A stretch of 64,000 nucleotides of DNA from Nocardioides flavus (ex Wang et al. 2016) (GTDB taxonomy: Bacteria > Actinomycetota > Actinomycetes > Propionibacteriales > Nocardioidaceae): NCBI RefSeq assembly GCF_014653115.1, contig NZ_BNAD01000002.1:433677-497676 (forward strand). The letters run 5' to 3'. The notes under the pieces are model-generated. The model ran no database searches. It was not told where the DNA came from and was given only the letters and a program-made list of their open reading frames with translations. Position 1 is the first letter of the stretch. Each line of letters starts with the position of its first letter. This document shows positions 35,440-44,786 of the stretch, piece after piece. The position numbers and the translations under genes are program-made.

Positions 35440-36125
35440 CAGCGATCCGCCTCCGGCCTGGACCACATGGGTTCGTTGGCGACGAACCCCGCATCCTCAC
35501 CCCAGACGTTGCGGTAGGTCACCTCGTGTGCTGGGCGGCGAGGGGCGACTCGCCAGCGACCTCGCGGGTAGCCCATGGCAACGGTCGCGCTGAGCTCCCA
35601 GCCCCGGTCCGGGGGCACCCCCAGGATCGCCTTAGTGGTGTCGGGCCGGAAGATGTCGAGGACGTTGGTGAGAGCACTGCCGACGCCCTGGGCGCGAGCA
35701 GCGAGCATGGCGCTCCAGACGGCAGGGAAGGTCGATCCCCCATCGCGGTCGTTGCGCGAGAGGACGAAAAGCAACAGGGGCACTTCCTCGAAGTGGTCGG
35801 CGAGGTACTGCACGCTCGCCTGGAGCTTGCGGAATCGACGAGACGACTCTGCCTCGGGGTCGACCTCGGCCGCAGCCATCTGCACCGCGTAGTGCCCTTT
35901 CCACAGGAGGTCGACCGCCTCACGGTAGGGACCAGCAAGACGTCGCTTCACCTCCGTGTCGTCGACCAGGAGAAAACGCCACGGCTGGCTGTCCCCGCCG
36001 CTGGGAGCGCGGACTGCGGCATCCACGATCCGCGCCTGGACTTCCGGCGACACCGGATCCGGTCGCATCCGGCGCATCGCCCGAGTTGTGTAGAGCACCT
36101 CCCAGGCATCGGGCGCGCTGGTCAT
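35439..36125 (-). CDS. nitroreductase family flavoprotein
   Basis: A 228-residue FMN-dependent protein. TTRAMRRMRPDPV (FMN phosphate Arg cluster, residues 13-25), APSGGDSQPWRFLLVDD (FMN ring loop, about 40) and LGVPPDRGWELSATVAMGYP near residue 190 are typical. Likely an NAD(P)H-dependent reductase of an enone, quinone or nitro group. ATGA overlap with the upstream SDR gene. Confidence 0.87.
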   Translation of the reverse strand: MTSAPDAWEVLYTTRAMRRMRPDPVSPEVQARIVDAAVRAPSGGDSQPWRFLLVDDTEVKRRLAGPYREAVDLLWKGHYAVQMAAAEVDPEAESSRRFRKLQASVQYLADHFEEVPLLLFVLSRNDRDGGSTFPAVWSAMLAARAQGVGSALTNVLDIFRPDTTKAILGVPPDRGWELSATVAMGYPRGRWRVAPRRPAHEVTYRNVWGEDAGFVANEPMWSRPEADR

Positions 36126-36907
36126 GCGGCAGTCCAGCCGCCGTCTACGACTACGTTGGACCCCGTCATGAAGCCCGACGCGTCCGAGGCGAGGAAGAGC
36201 GCCGCGGACACTAACTCATCGGGAACTCCGAAGCGGCCCAGCGGTATCCTCTCGAGCAGATGCGCCCGCCACTTGTCGTGCTCGCGGAGCGCTTCTGTCA
36301 TATCGGTCTCGAAGTAGCCCGGGGACAGCGCATTCACCCGGACGCCATGCTCGGCCCACTCCAGCGCCAGGGTTCGGGAGAGCGCGTCGACCGCTCCCTT
36401 GCTCGCGCTGTAGGGAGCCATCCTTGACATGCCGACCTGGCCGTGGATGCTGGAAATGTTGACGATGGCTCCGCCCCCGGCTTCCAACATCAGCCTCCCT
36501 GCCTCGCGAGCGCAGAGGAACGTGCCGGTCACGTTCACATCGATGACGTGACGCCATTCCTCGTCCTCGACGTACTGCGCCTTCTTGAAGACCGGGCTAA
36601 CGCCGGCGCAGTTCACCAGTGCGTCCAGTCGTCCCCACTGCTGCTTCATCTCCGCTACCGCGGCCCTGACCTGAAGGCCGTCCGACACCGAACCAGTCAG
36701 CACGAGGGCCTCGCGCCCGAGATCACGTACCTCGCCCGCCACTCCCTCAACTGCCTCGGCACTGCGAGCTGTGAGGGCCACATCTGCTCCCGAGGCGGCG
36801 AACCCGAGTGCGATAGCGCGACCCAGACCACGACTTGCGCCGGTCACCCAGATCTTCTGATTCCTCAGGTCGAAGGTCGCGGTCGAGCGGTGAGGTCCGG
36901 CGGTCAT
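36122..36907 (-). CDS. SDR family oxidoreductase
   Basis: A 261-residue classical short-chain dehydrogenase. TGASRGLGRAI (cofactor loop, about residue 22), NCAGVSP, ISSIHGQVG and YSASKGAVDAL (catalytic Tyr-Lys, about 165). ARSAEAVEG suggests NADP preference through Arg after strand 2. First gene of the SDR-nitroreductase-ADC-ACAD-APH cluster; likely oxidises or reduces a hydroxy/keto group of the intermediate, as LvaD does in levulinate catabolism (inference). Confidence 0.88.
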   Translation of the reverse strand: MTAGPHRSTATFDLRNQKIWVTGASRGLGRAIALGFAASGADVALTARSAEAVEGVAGEVRDLGREALVLTGSVSDGLQVRAAVAEMKQQWGRLDALVNCAGVSPVFKKAQYVEDEEWRHVIDVNVTGTFLCAREAGRLMLEAGGGAIVNISSIHGQVGMSRMAPYSASKGAVDALSRTLALEWAEHGVRVNALSPGYFETDMTEALREHDKWRAHLLERIPLGRFGVPDELVSAALFLASDASGFMTGSNVVVDGGWTAA

Positions 36908-37118
36908 CGAGTGGCTCCTTCGGCGGCGTCATGAGACACACAGCTGTGTTGGGCGGAGCGCGCTCCGCATCTAATGGACGAAGTGCCTCGACACCCGGAC
37001 TGTTCGGGACCAGCAGTCTCCGCGACCACGGCACTCCTACATGGCGACGAGGTCGCCGGGTAGCGACACCGACGAGGGCAGGATGCCGCTCCCGTTGCCG
37101 CGACCCTCTCCAGGGTGG

Positions 37119-38702
37119 TCACTGGTTTGCGCCGAAGAGGTCTGCATGCGCGTCGCGGAGAACCCGCTTCAGGATCTTGCCGGCTGCATTACGCGGCAGT
37201 TCTGCCACGTATGTGACCGCAGCCGGCTTCTTGTACGAAGCTAGCTCGGACTTGACGAATTCACAGATGTCATCGATCCCAGGCCGTTCGTCGCCGGATG
37301 GCACCACGACCGCTAATGGCGTCTCCACCCACCGCGGGTGGGGCACACCTACAACGGCCACCTCCCTCACCGCGGGGTGCCGTTCGATCGCTCGCTCGAC
37401 CTCGGCCGGATAGATGTTCTCCCCACCGCTGATGATCATGTCCTTGACCCGGTCGACCACATAGATGTATCCCTCGTCGTCCTGCCTCACCAGGTCGCCG
37501 CTGTGGAACCACCCTCCACGGAAGGCCTCTTCGGTCGCCTCCGGCTTCTTGTAGTACCCCTCCATGACCGTAGGACCTCGATACACGATCTCCCCGGTCT
37601 CCCCTGGCGGCACGTCTTCGCCGCGTTCGTCCACGACACGCACCTCGACGTTGATCGCCGGCAATCCGACCGAACCCATCTTGCGTTCGACGTCGTCAGC
37701 CTTGAGGAAACATGTGTTGGACGACATTTCGGTCTGGCCGAACGCGTTGACGATACCGACTGCAGGGAACGTCTCGAGGAGGAGGCGCAACGTGCTCGGC
37801 GGCGCCTGCGAGGCGCCCCACAACGCTCGCCTCAAGCGTCCGGTATTGATCTCGGAAGCCTCGGGGAGCGAGCAGATCTGCTGCCACTGAGTAGCCACGA
37901 AGTAGCACATCGTGACCGCGTGCTTGTCCAGCAACGCCAATGCCTCGAGTGGGTCGAAGTTCGTCGACGGGGTGATGACGCATGTGCCAGCCAGGTAGAT
38001 GAAGGGCAACAAGCCGTTAACCCCGCCAATGTGGAAGAGCGGTAGCCCTGAAAGCCACACGTCGCCAGGGCGAGCCTCCATCTCCATTACCCAGTTGACC
38101 GTGTTCGTGACCAGATTCCGATGGGTGAGCATGGCACCCTTGGGGCGTCCGGTGGTGCCGGAGGTGTACATGAGGAAGGCGAGGTCGCTCTCCTCCACGA
38201 CGTTGTCGGGGGCGTCTGGACTGCCGGAAGCCACTAGGTCCTCGTAGGCCTCCGCGCCTTCCGCTGCCTCGCCCGTTGTTGCCACGAACCGCACTGCCGG
38301 AATCTGGGACGTCACGTCCAACGCGAGTTGGGTGAGGCGTCCGTCGGTCAGCACGGCAACGGAGTCGGAATCTTCGAGGATGTACGTGACTTCGCTGGCG
38401 GCCAATCGGAAGTTCACGGGCACCGGGCAGGCGCCCAACTTCTGCACTGCGAAGAATGACTCCACCACCTCGATGCTGTTGTACATCAGCACGGCGACCT
38501 TGTCGCCGCTCCGCACACCGCGGGCGGCAAGAGCGTTGGCGAGTCGATTCACACGGCGGTCGAGCTCCGCGAAACTGAGCGAGCGGTCCTCAAAGACCAC
38601 GGCGGCCCGGCTCGGCTCACGACGGGCGTTCCGAGCCAAGATCTCGCCCAATACAAGCCGACGGCTCCGGCTGAGTTCGCGGTCCTGCACGGTGATGGAC
38701 AT
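37119..38702 (-). CDS. acyl-CoA synthetase (AMP-forming)
   Basis: A 527-residue ANL-superfamily ligase. Core motifs in order: YTSGTTGRPKGAMLTH (P-loop, about residue 175), GQTEMSS, YRGPTVMEGYYKKPE, GWFHSGDL (about 410), DMIISGGENIYPAEVE and the catalytic Lys in NAAGKILKRVL (about 510). It activates a carboxylic acid as its CoA ester in the cytoplasm. GAGGTG precedes the ATG. A palindromic operator candidate lies about 310 bp upstream. Confidence 0.9.
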   Translation of the reverse strand: MSITVQDRELSRSRRLVLGEILARNARREPSRAAVVFEDRSLSFAELDRRVNRLANALAARGVRSGDKVAVLMYNSIEVVESFFAVQKLGACPVPVNFRLAASEVTYILEDSDSVAVLTDGRLTQLALDVTSQIPAVRFVATTGEAAEGAEAYEDLVASGSPDAPDNVVEESDLAFLMYTSGTTGRPKGAMLTHRNLVTNTVNWVMEMEARPGDVWLSGLPLFHIGGVNGLLPFIYLAGTCVITPSTNFDPLEALALLDKHAVTMCYFVATQWQQICSLPEASEINTGRLRRALWGASQAPPSTLRLLLETFPAVGIVNAFGQTEMSSNTCFLKADDVERKMGSVGLPAINVEVRVVDERGEDVPPGETGEIVYRGPTVMEGYYKKPEATEEAFRGGWFHSGDLVRQDDEGYIYVVDRVKDMIISGGENIYPAEVERAIERHPAVREVAVVGVPHPRWVETPLAVVVPSGDERPGIDDICEFVKSELASYKKPAAVTYVAELPRNAAGKILKRVLRDAHADLFGANQ

Positions 38703-39012
38703 GTCGCACCTCAAGAGACGTCGAGATCGAGAAGATGAAGATCCGGCACCCAGCGACAGCGGCCGATTGCGACCGACAGCGGACCTGCGAAGCTGGGAAA
38801 ACGCGACGGGGGGCCGAGTCGCCGCAACGAGCACCTGACCTTGCGCAACGGCACGGAACGGGACCACTCGTGGGCGGGTCGAAGAACCGCGTCGCAACAC
38901 TGGTCGAGTACTTACGGCAGACGCTCCACGAAAAGTGGCCCTCCTGCGCGCACTCCTGGTTTGCGCGCAGGACGGCATGGCGTTCCACTCGCACCACGCG
39001 CCTCCTAACCAC

Positions 39013-39028
39013 CCGACCCGTCGGTCGG
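39013..39028. promoter_or_regulatory. TetR-type operator candidate (ligase/TetR region)
   Basis: CCGACCCGTCGGTCGG is a perfect 6-4-6 palindrome (CCGACC-N4-GGTCGG). The same pattern recurs at 43667, 55741 and 55962 in promoter positions of the island. Confidence 0.65.
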
Positions 39029-39208
39029 TTCAACTGAACTCTAGGGTGCCCCCGATTGCAGCGTCAAGGCTTCGGAACCTGGATCCCACCCGCATCCAGT
39101 CGGGACATTCGGCGGCCCGCGACCGCGCTCAACGCAAAGGATTGACCCTAGGGCGAGCAAGAAGGTACGCAGACTTCAGCATGCGGTTGCGCTACATTGC
39201 ATAAAGCC

Positions 39209-39224
39209 AACCGATCGGTCGGTT
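39209..39224. promoter_or_regulatory. TetR-type operator candidate before the 39273 TetR gene
   Basis: AACCGATCGGTCGGTT is palindromic (ACCGA-N4-TCGGT within a 20-bp near-perfect inverted repeat) and sits about 50 bp before the TetR start. Probably autoregulatory. Confidence 0.65.
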
Positions 39225-39272
39225 GGACGAAGAGTCGCCACTAACGAACGACAGGCCGCAAGAGGAGTACTC

Positions 39273-39899
39273 ATGAGGACCGCACAGCGGGCAGCGCGTC
39301 GGCGAATGTCGCCATCTGAGCGACGCCAGCAGATCGTCACCTCGGCGGCCGACCTGTTCGATGAGGGCGGGTACACAAGCACCACAATGGACGACATCGC
39401 CCGTGGCGTCGGACTTGCGAAGCCAACCCTGTACCACTACTTCCCCAGTAAGGACGAGATCCTCCACGCCATCCATGAGGAGTTCATCGACCTCCTCATC
39501 AATCGTCACGAACAGCGCACCGCGACCGGTCTGGGTCCGGAGCAGCTCCTGCTTGAGGTGATGGCCGACATCCTGGAGCTCATGGAGACTCACCGTGGGC
39601 ATGTGCGGGTGTTCTTCGAGCACCACCGCGAACTTCCGTCGAGCGAGCGGGAGGCGATCAAGGTCAAGCGAGACAAGTACGAACAGTTCGTCGAGGAGCT
39701 CATCACCGAAGGGATCCGCAAGGGCATCTTTCGAGAGACGGATCCCCACCTGGCGACCCTGGCTACCTTCGGCATGTGCAACTGGGCGTATCAGTGGTAC
39801 CGGGCCGGTGGCACGCTGAGGTCACGGGAGGTCGCGTACCAGTTCTGGAACTACCTGGTGTACGGGATCAGCGCCAGCAGCGCGTCTCCTACCTCCTGA
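39273..39899 (+). CDS. TetR/AcrR family regulator 1
   Basis: A 208-residue repressor. The N-terminal HTH is RRQQIVTSAADLFDEGGYTS through VGLAKPTLYHYFPSKDEILH (residues 18-65); the C-terminal ligand domain contains MCNWAYQWYRAGG near residue 170. It is strikingly similar to the regulator at 59358 along its full length (MDDIA...VAKPTLYHYF, THRGHVRVFFEHHR, MCNWAYQWY). Likely binds an acyl-CoA of the pathway, as related catabolic TetR proteins do (inference). Confidence 0.9.
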   Translation: MRTAQRAARRRMSPSERRQQIVTSAADLFDEGGYTSTTMDDIARGVGLAKPTLYHYFPSKDEILHAIHEEFIDLLINRHEQRTATGLGPEQLLLEVMADILELMETHRGHVRVFFEHHRELPSSEREAIKVKRDKYEQFVEELITEGIRKGIFRETDPHLATLATFGMCNWAYQWYRAGGTLRSREVAYQFWNYLVYGISASSASPTS

Positions 39900-39936
39900 G
39901 TAGTGTCACTCTCCCGCGCCTCTTGACGTCGGGCGG

Positions 39937-41703
39937 TCAGCGGTAGTCCCCGGCTTGCCAGGCCTCCAGCCGCTTCTTCACGTCTACGAGGCACCGGGTG
40001 GCATCGGCGCCGTCCACGGCCCTGTGGTCGAAGGTCAGTGCCAGCCGGATGATCGGCCGGATCGCGATGGTCTCCTGGCCGTCGGCGAGCTGCACCACCC
40101 ACGGCCGGCGCACGATGGTCGGCATGCCGAGGATGCCGACCTGGGGCTGGTTGATGATGGCCGGCGCCGAAACCGCTCCGACCGAACCCGGGTTGCTGAT
40201 CGTGAAGGTGCCGGCACGGAAGTCGTCGGGCCCTGCTTTGCCGTCCCTCACTCGCGCCGCGACCGAGGCGATCGCGTCGGCGAGCGGCTCCACCGTGAGC
40301 CGGTCGGCGCCGTGCACCACTGGGACCATGAGGCCCCGCGGCGTGTCCACGGCGATGCCCAGGTTGACGTGGCCCCACCGGATCAGCTGATCGGTCTGGA
40401 AGGTGGCGTTGAGGTCCGGGTGCTCCATCAACGCTGCGCAGGCCGCGCGGGCGATGAACGGCAGGTAGGACAGCTTGGACCGTTCCGTATCGGCCCGGTG
40501 CCGGTTCATCTCCTGGCGCACCTCGCCGAGCAGCCCCAGGTCGACGTCGACCTCGGTGGTCATGTGCGCCGCCGTGCGTCGCGAGCGGGACATGTGCTCT
40601 GCCGTGACCCGGCGGATGCGGCTGGTCGGCACCACCTCGTGCGGCACGTCCTCGTAGCCGGCAGGCGGCCCGCTGGGGCCCACCTCGTCAGGTTTCGCAG
40701 CCGCGGCCGGCGCCGCGGCTGGACGAGCCGGCTCGGGAACACGATGCCCAGCCTTGTGCTCGCGCACGTCGTCACGGGTGACGTGTCCCCCGCTCCCGGA
40801 GCCGCGCACCTCCGACAGGTCGACCTCGAGGTCGACAGCGAGAGCCCGGGCGGCCGGCGAGGCCATGACCCGGTCGTCGCCGGCTGCGCGAGCCAGCATG
40901 TCGGCCAGGGCGGCGTTGTGGTCGAAGGGGCCGGGCCGCAGCTCGGCCGGGGCCCCTGGACGGGTCGCCGGCGGCGTCGGGCGTGGCGGCTGCCCGCTGG
41001 GCGCAGAGCTCACCGACGACGGCGCAGCGCCGGCGCGGCTCACCGGCGCCCCCCCGTCCGGGACGCGGCCGGAGGTGCCCGGCGTACCGACGAGAGCGAG
41101 CGGCTCACCGACCGGGACATCGTCCCCCTCGGCGTACCGGTGCTCGAGGACCACGCCTTCCGCTGTGCTTTCGATCTCGGTGTCCACCTTGTCGGTGGAG
41201 ACCTCGCAGATCGGCTCACCGACCTCGACGGTGTCGCCGACCTGCTTCAACCACGTGGACAGGGTCCCCTCGGTGACGGAGACACCCATCTGTGGCATCC
41301 GTACCAGTGCGGCGTCGGCGGGATTCTCGTCGGCGCTCGCGTGTCCCTCCGAGCCGGTGCCGGTGGCCCCCGGGGGTTCCGTTGCCGAGGATTTCTCCGG
41401 CATCGGCGGCTCATTCTCACGCACCGCGGGCTCCGTCTCGGCCGCGGGTGCGGCGTCATCCGCCTCATCGGCCCCGGCCACCCGCGCCAGCGGAACACCG
41501 ACGGGGACGGTGTCCCCCTCTGCGAAGAGCTGTTCGGACAGAACGCCCGCCGTCGTACTCTCGATCTCAGTGTCCACCTTGTCGGTGGACACCTCGCAGA
41601 TCGGCTCACCGACCTCGACAGAGTCGCCGACCTGCTTCAACCAGGTGGACAGCGTCCCCTCGGTCACCGACACCCCAAGGTGCGGCATCATCACGTCAGC
41701 CAC
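39937..41703 (-). CDS. 2-oxoacid dehydrogenase E2 with two lipoyl domains
   Basis: A 588-residue dihydrolipoamide acyltransferase. Lipoyl domain 1 (residues 2-77) and domain 2 (about 135-210) are near-identical around VSVTEGTLSTWLKQVGD and the lipoyl lysine in STDKVDTEIES. A peripheral-subunit-binding domain (SPAARALAVDLEVDLSEVRG, about 280) and the catalytic domain with HRAVDGADATR (His-Asp, about 555) follow. It transfers the acyl group to CoA. GTG start, 10 bp after the E1-beta stop. No E3 (lipoamide dehydrogenase) is encoded nearby, so the housekeeping E3 must serve. Confidence 0.93.
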   Translation of the reverse strand: MADVMMPHLGVSVTEGTLSTWLKQVGDSVEVGEPICEVSTDKVDTEIESTTAGVLSEQLFAEGDTVPVGVPLARVAGADEADDAAPAAETEPAVRENEPPMPEKSSATEPPGATGTGSEGHASADENPADAALVRMPQMGVSVTEGTLSTWLKQVGDTVEVGEPICEVSTDKVDTEIESTAEGVVLEHRYAEGDDVPVGEPLALVGTPGTSGRVPDGGAPVSRAGAAPSSVSSAPSGQPPRPTPPATRPGAPAELRPGPFDHNAALADMLARAAGDDRVMASPAARALAVDLEVDLSEVRGSGSGGHVTRDDVREHKAGHRVPEPARPAAAPAAAAKPDEVGPSGPPAGYEDVPHEVVPTSRIRRVTAEHMSRSRRTAAHMTTEVDVDLGLLGEVRQEMNRHRADTERSKLSYLPFIARAACAALMEHPDLNATFQTDQLIRWGHVNLGIAVDTPRGLMVPVVHGADRLTVEPLADAIASVAARVRDGKAGPDDFRAGTFTISNPGSVGAVSAPAIINQPQVGILGMPTIVRRPWVVQLADGQETIAIRPIIRLALTFDHRAVDGADATRCLVDVKKRLEAWQAGDYR

Positions 41704-41712
41704 TGTTCCTCC

Positions 41713-42699
41713 TCAGACCGCTGCCAGCGCCCGGGCCGCCTCGACGATGTCGTCGACCGAGGGGATGCACATCTGCTCGAGCTCGGGGTCCTGGGGCAGC
41801 GGCGTGTCCGTCCCCGCCACTCGCCAGACCGGGGCGTCCAGCGCGAAGAAAGCACGCTCCTGGACCTGCTGGGCGATCTCTGCGCCGAAGCCCGCGGTAC
41901 GGGGCGCCTCGTGCACGATGAGCAGACGGTGGGTCTTCTCCACCGAGGCGACGATCGTGTCGATGTCGAGCGGCACCAGCGTGCGTGGGTCCACGACCTC
42001 CAGGTCAATCCCGTCCTCGGACAGCCGATCGGCCGCTTCCAGCGCGCGGCCCACCATCAGGCCGGTCGCCACCACGGTCATCCCTCGGCCCTGCCGGGCG
42101 ACGTTGGCGACGCCGAAGGGGACCACAAGCTCCGGGTCCTCCGGAACCGGCCCCTTGGCGCGGTAGAGACCCTTGTGCTCGAAGAAGAGCACAGGGTTGG
42201 GATCGCGGATGGCGCTCTTGAGCAGCCCCTTGGCGTCGGCCGGCGTGGCCGGGACAGCCACCTTGAGACCGGCGATGTGCATCCCCAAGGTCTCCAGGCT
42301 CTGCGAGTGCTCGGCGCCCGCACCGCCCACGACACCGCTCGGGAGTCGCACCACGACCGGCATCTCGAACTGGCCGTGCATGTAGCGCCACTTCGCCAGC
42401 TTGTGGAACACCTCGTCAGCCGCGGTGAGCACGAAGTCGGCGAACTGCAGCTCCACCACCGGGATGGTGCCGCCGAGCGCCGCTCCGGCGGCACCGCCGA
42501 CGATGAACGTCTCATTGATCGCGGTATCACGCACGCGCGACGCTCCGAACTCCTCCTGCAGCCCTTTAGTCAGACCGAAGACTCCGCCCATCTTGCCGAT
42601 GTCCTGGCCCATCATCCAGACGCGCTCGTCACGGCGCATCTCCTCGGCAAGAGCCTCGTTGATCGCGCGCGCGTAGCCCAGAACCCGTTCGCTTGCCAT
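41713..42699 (-). CDS. 2-oxoacid dehydrogenase E1 beta
   Basis: A 328-residue transketolase-like beta subunit. GQDIGKMGGVFGLTKGLQEE, DTAINETFIVGGAAGAALGG, RLPSGVVGGAGAEHSQSLE and VVDPRTLVPLD are the family blocks. Start at MASERVLGY with AGGAGG upstream; two more upstream codons could initiate. Forms a heterotetramer with E1 alpha. Substrate class (pyruvate, acetoin or branched 2-oxoacid) is not settled by sequence. Confidence 0.93.
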   Translation of the reverse strand: MASERVLGYARAINEALAEEMRRDERVWMMGQDIGKMGGVFGLTKGLQEEFGASRVRDTAINETFIVGGAAGAALGGTIPVVELQFADFVLTAADEVFHKLAKWRYMHGQFEMPVVVRLPSGVVGGAGAEHSQSLETLGMHIAGLKVAVPATPADAKGLLKSAIRDPNPVLFFEHKGLYRAKGPVPEDPELVVPFGVANVARQGRGMTVVATGLMVGRALEAADRLSEDGIDLEVVDPRTLVPLDIDTIVASVEKTHRLLIVHEAPRTAGFGAEIAQQVQERAFFALDAPVWRVAGTDTPLPQDPELEQMCIPSVDDIVEAARALAAV

Positions 42700-42713
42700 G
42701 CTGCCCTCCTGGC

Positions 42714-43652
42714 TCATGCCCACACCGCCTCGAAGATGACCGACGGATCCGCTCGCGGTGCCGCAAGGGCCTCGTCGAACGCGGCTGCGACCTTCTCTCG
42801 CGCCTCGGCGTCGATCTGACGGCGCGTGTCGTCGTCGACCTGCTCGCCGAGCCGGTGGACCGGGTCGTTGGGGATCTCGTCGTCGGCCACCTTGTCCTCC
42901 CGGTAAGGCTGCCGGTCGCCTTCGTAGTGGCCGCGAATGCGCAGCGTCTTCGCCTCGATCAGGGTCGGCCCCTCGCCGGAACGGGCCCGGCCGATGGCCT
43001 CGGACGTCGCGTCGTGCACAGCGATCGGATCCTGACCGTCAACGATCACCCCGGGCATGCCGTACGCCGGGGCCCGGTCGGCGATGTTGGGTGTCGGGCT
43101 CTGGTCGGTGAAGCGAGCGGAGAGCGCCCATCCGTTGTTCTCGCAGACCCAGACGACAGGCAGCTTCCAGACGGAAGCCTGCAGGGCGGCCTCGTGCCAC
43201 GTTCCACGACCAGCGGCGCCGTCACCGAAGAAGACCACGGTTACCCGCCCGTCCCCGAGGAGCTGGGAGGCTGTCGCGGTGCCGGCGCCCATGACAAAGT
43301 TGGAACCGAGCGTCCCGCCTTGTCCAAGGACACCGCGGGACTGGTCGGCGAAGTGAACCGTTCCTCCGCCCTTGCCGCCGGTGCTGCCGGTGGACCGGCC
43401 GAGCAGGTCGCCAAAGAGGACGGCCATATCCATTCCTTTTGCGATGGCGTATCCGAGGCCGCGGTGGGCGTAGTAGAGGTAGTCGTCGGACCGCATCGCA
43501 GCTACCGCGCCGGCCTGAACCCCCTCCTGACCGATGCCCGGGTGCCAGAACCCGCCAAAGCCCTCCGCTTCCACATGCTCGCGGATCCGGAGCTCGGCGA
43601 ACCGAATGGTCACCACTGTTCGGTAGAGCTCGATCAGGTCGGCGCTGTTCAT
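42714..43652 (-). CDS. 2-oxoacid dehydrogenase E1 alpha
   Basis: A 312-residue thiamine-diphosphate subunit. HPGIGQEGVQAGAVAAMRSD, then the TPP motif GDGAAGRGTWHEAALQ ... VCENNGWALS (GDG-x-NN, residues 165-195), and TLRIRGHYEGD. The short length and the GHYEGD end resemble acetoin-dehydrogenase-type E1. First gene of the E1a-E1b-E2 operon; GGGAG precedes the ATG and an operator candidate lies 15 bp upstream. Confidence 0.93.
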   Translation of the reverse strand: MNSADLIELYRTVVTIRFAELRIREHVEAEGFGGFWHPGIGQEGVQAGAVAAMRSDDYLYYAHRGLGYAIAKGMDMAVLFGDLLGRSTGSTGGKGGGTVHFADQSRGVLGQGGTLGSNFVMGAGTATASQLLGDGRVTVVFFGDGAAGRGTWHEAALQASVWKLPVVWVCENNGWALSARFTDQSPTPNIADRAPAYGMPGVIVDGQDPIAVHDATSEAIGRARSGEGPTLIEAKTLRIRGHYEGDRQPYREDKVADDEIPNDPVHRLGEQVDDDTRRQIDAEAREKVAAAFDEALAAPRADPSVIFEAVWA

Positions 43653-43666
43653 ACTCACTCCCTCTC

Positions 43667-43682
43667 CCGACCGTCCGGTCGG
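43667..43682. promoter_or_regulatory. TetR-type operator candidate before the E1a-E1b-E2 operon
   Basis: CCGACCGTCCGGTCGG, a perfect 6-4-6 palindrome, 15 bp upstream of the E1 alpha start and within the region divergent to a TetR gene. Confidence 0.7.
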
Positions 43683-43858
43683 TCTGGCGCATAGACGGAA
43701 GGTTGCCACAGCCGCCTCGGCTTGGCTAGAGGGAGCAGGAGTAGTAGCCGCGGTAATCTGCGGAGGTCGCCGTCTAGGCGGTTACTGCAGGCACTCTTTC
43801 GACGTCACCGATGGCTACACTCAGCGCGGCGTACACCGGCGAAGACAAGGGGGCCCGA

Positions 43859-44458
43859 ATGGATGAGGGCCAGGCAGGCAACGGCTCCGAGAGGAGCCGC
43901 CGAGACGAAATCATCCGGGAGGCAGCGCTGCTGTTCTTGGAGTCCGGCTACCGGGGTGCATCTATGGAGACGATTGCCGAGCGCGTCGGCATCGCCAAAC
44001 CGACCTTGTACCACTACTTCAAGCGGAAGGAGGACATCCTCTACGAGATCCACAAGCTCTTCGTCCTTCCACTACTCGAGCATCAGCAGGGGTACGCCGA
44101 CCGTCGACTCCCACCCGACGACCAGCTCCGGCGGGCGGTGCGCGACATGCTCGCCGCCATGCGCGACGACCCTGGCTACATCCGCTCGGTGATTGAGCAC
44201 GGACGTGAACTCGGCGAGGAGCGCGACCGCGAGTTCCGTGATATCTCGCGCAGGCACCGGATCTTGCTAGAGGACGCCGTGCGCGACGGAATTGCCCAAG
44301 GCATGTTCCGCAAAGTCGACCCGACCATCGCGGCGTACGCCCTCCTGGGGGTAGCGAGTTGGGCCTCGTACTGGTTCCGGCCCGGCGGCGCTTGGACCGC
44401 GGACGACGTGGCCGAGCAACTCGCCGACATCATCTTGAACGGGCTGCGAGCCGTCTGA
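43859..44458 (+). CDS. TetR/AcrR family regulator 2
   Basis: A 199-residue repressor. HTH: RRDEIIREAALLFLESGYRG to VGIAKPTLYHYFKRKEDILY (residues 14-60). Ligand domain includes YALLGVASWASYWFRPGG near residue 170, matching the KstR2/PaaR-like C-terminal domain layout. Start at MDEGQAG, with AAGGGGG before it; an upstream ATG at 43811 lacks a ribosome site. Divergent from the E1a operon and probably its regulator. Confidence 0.88.
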   Translation: MDEGQAGNGSERSRRDEIIREAALLFLESGYRGASMETIAERVGIAKPTLYHYFKRKEDILYEIHKLFVLPLLEHQQGYADRRLPPDDQLRRAVRDMLAAMRDDPGYIRSVIEHGRELGEERDREFRDISRRHRILLEDAVRDGIAQGMFRKVDPTIAAYALLGVASWASYWFRPGGAWTADDVAEQLADIILNGLRAV

Positions 44459-44786
44459 CCCCAGCAGCCGCGGGCTGGCGGACGCTCGGACCTGCCGGAG
44501 CAGCGCCGCCACAGGCTGTTCTCCCGACGCACACCGTCACCACCTCGGAACTCCCGGACACGGCGGACCAATCCGGACTCCCTGGCCGCCATCTCGGGTC
44601 GCTGCGCGCGCCGCGAAAGCGACAGCCCCACCCGGCGGCAGGCGACTCACGAGCTCGCACCGGAACGGGTCCGCCCGCGCCTGGAGGGACTGGAGCGGCT
44701 ACGGCGGCTCGTTGGACCCTCCTACAAAGACTCCGCCACAGCCGTGGTCGGTCCACGTCGATCAGGCCGCCATAGCCAGCACCGGG
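44459..44786. other. intergenic region, no gene seen
   Basis: About 330 bp between the TetR gene and the convergent acyl-CoA dehydrogenase gene. Open frames on both strands are Arg/Pro/Ala-rich and look like noise. No clear terminator seen. Confidence 0.5.

Larger units (their letters stand above)
38703..39272. other. long divergent regulatory region
   Basis: About 570 bp between the divergent ligase and TetR genes. It holds two palindromes (39013-39028, 39209-39224). Several short open frames on both strands have no recognisable similarity and no good ribosome sites; I do not call a gene. Confidence 0.6.

Noticed and set aside
38735..39204. Short plus-strand frames between ligase and TetR genes
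   Set aside because: No start signals or family similarity; the region is better explained as regulatory.
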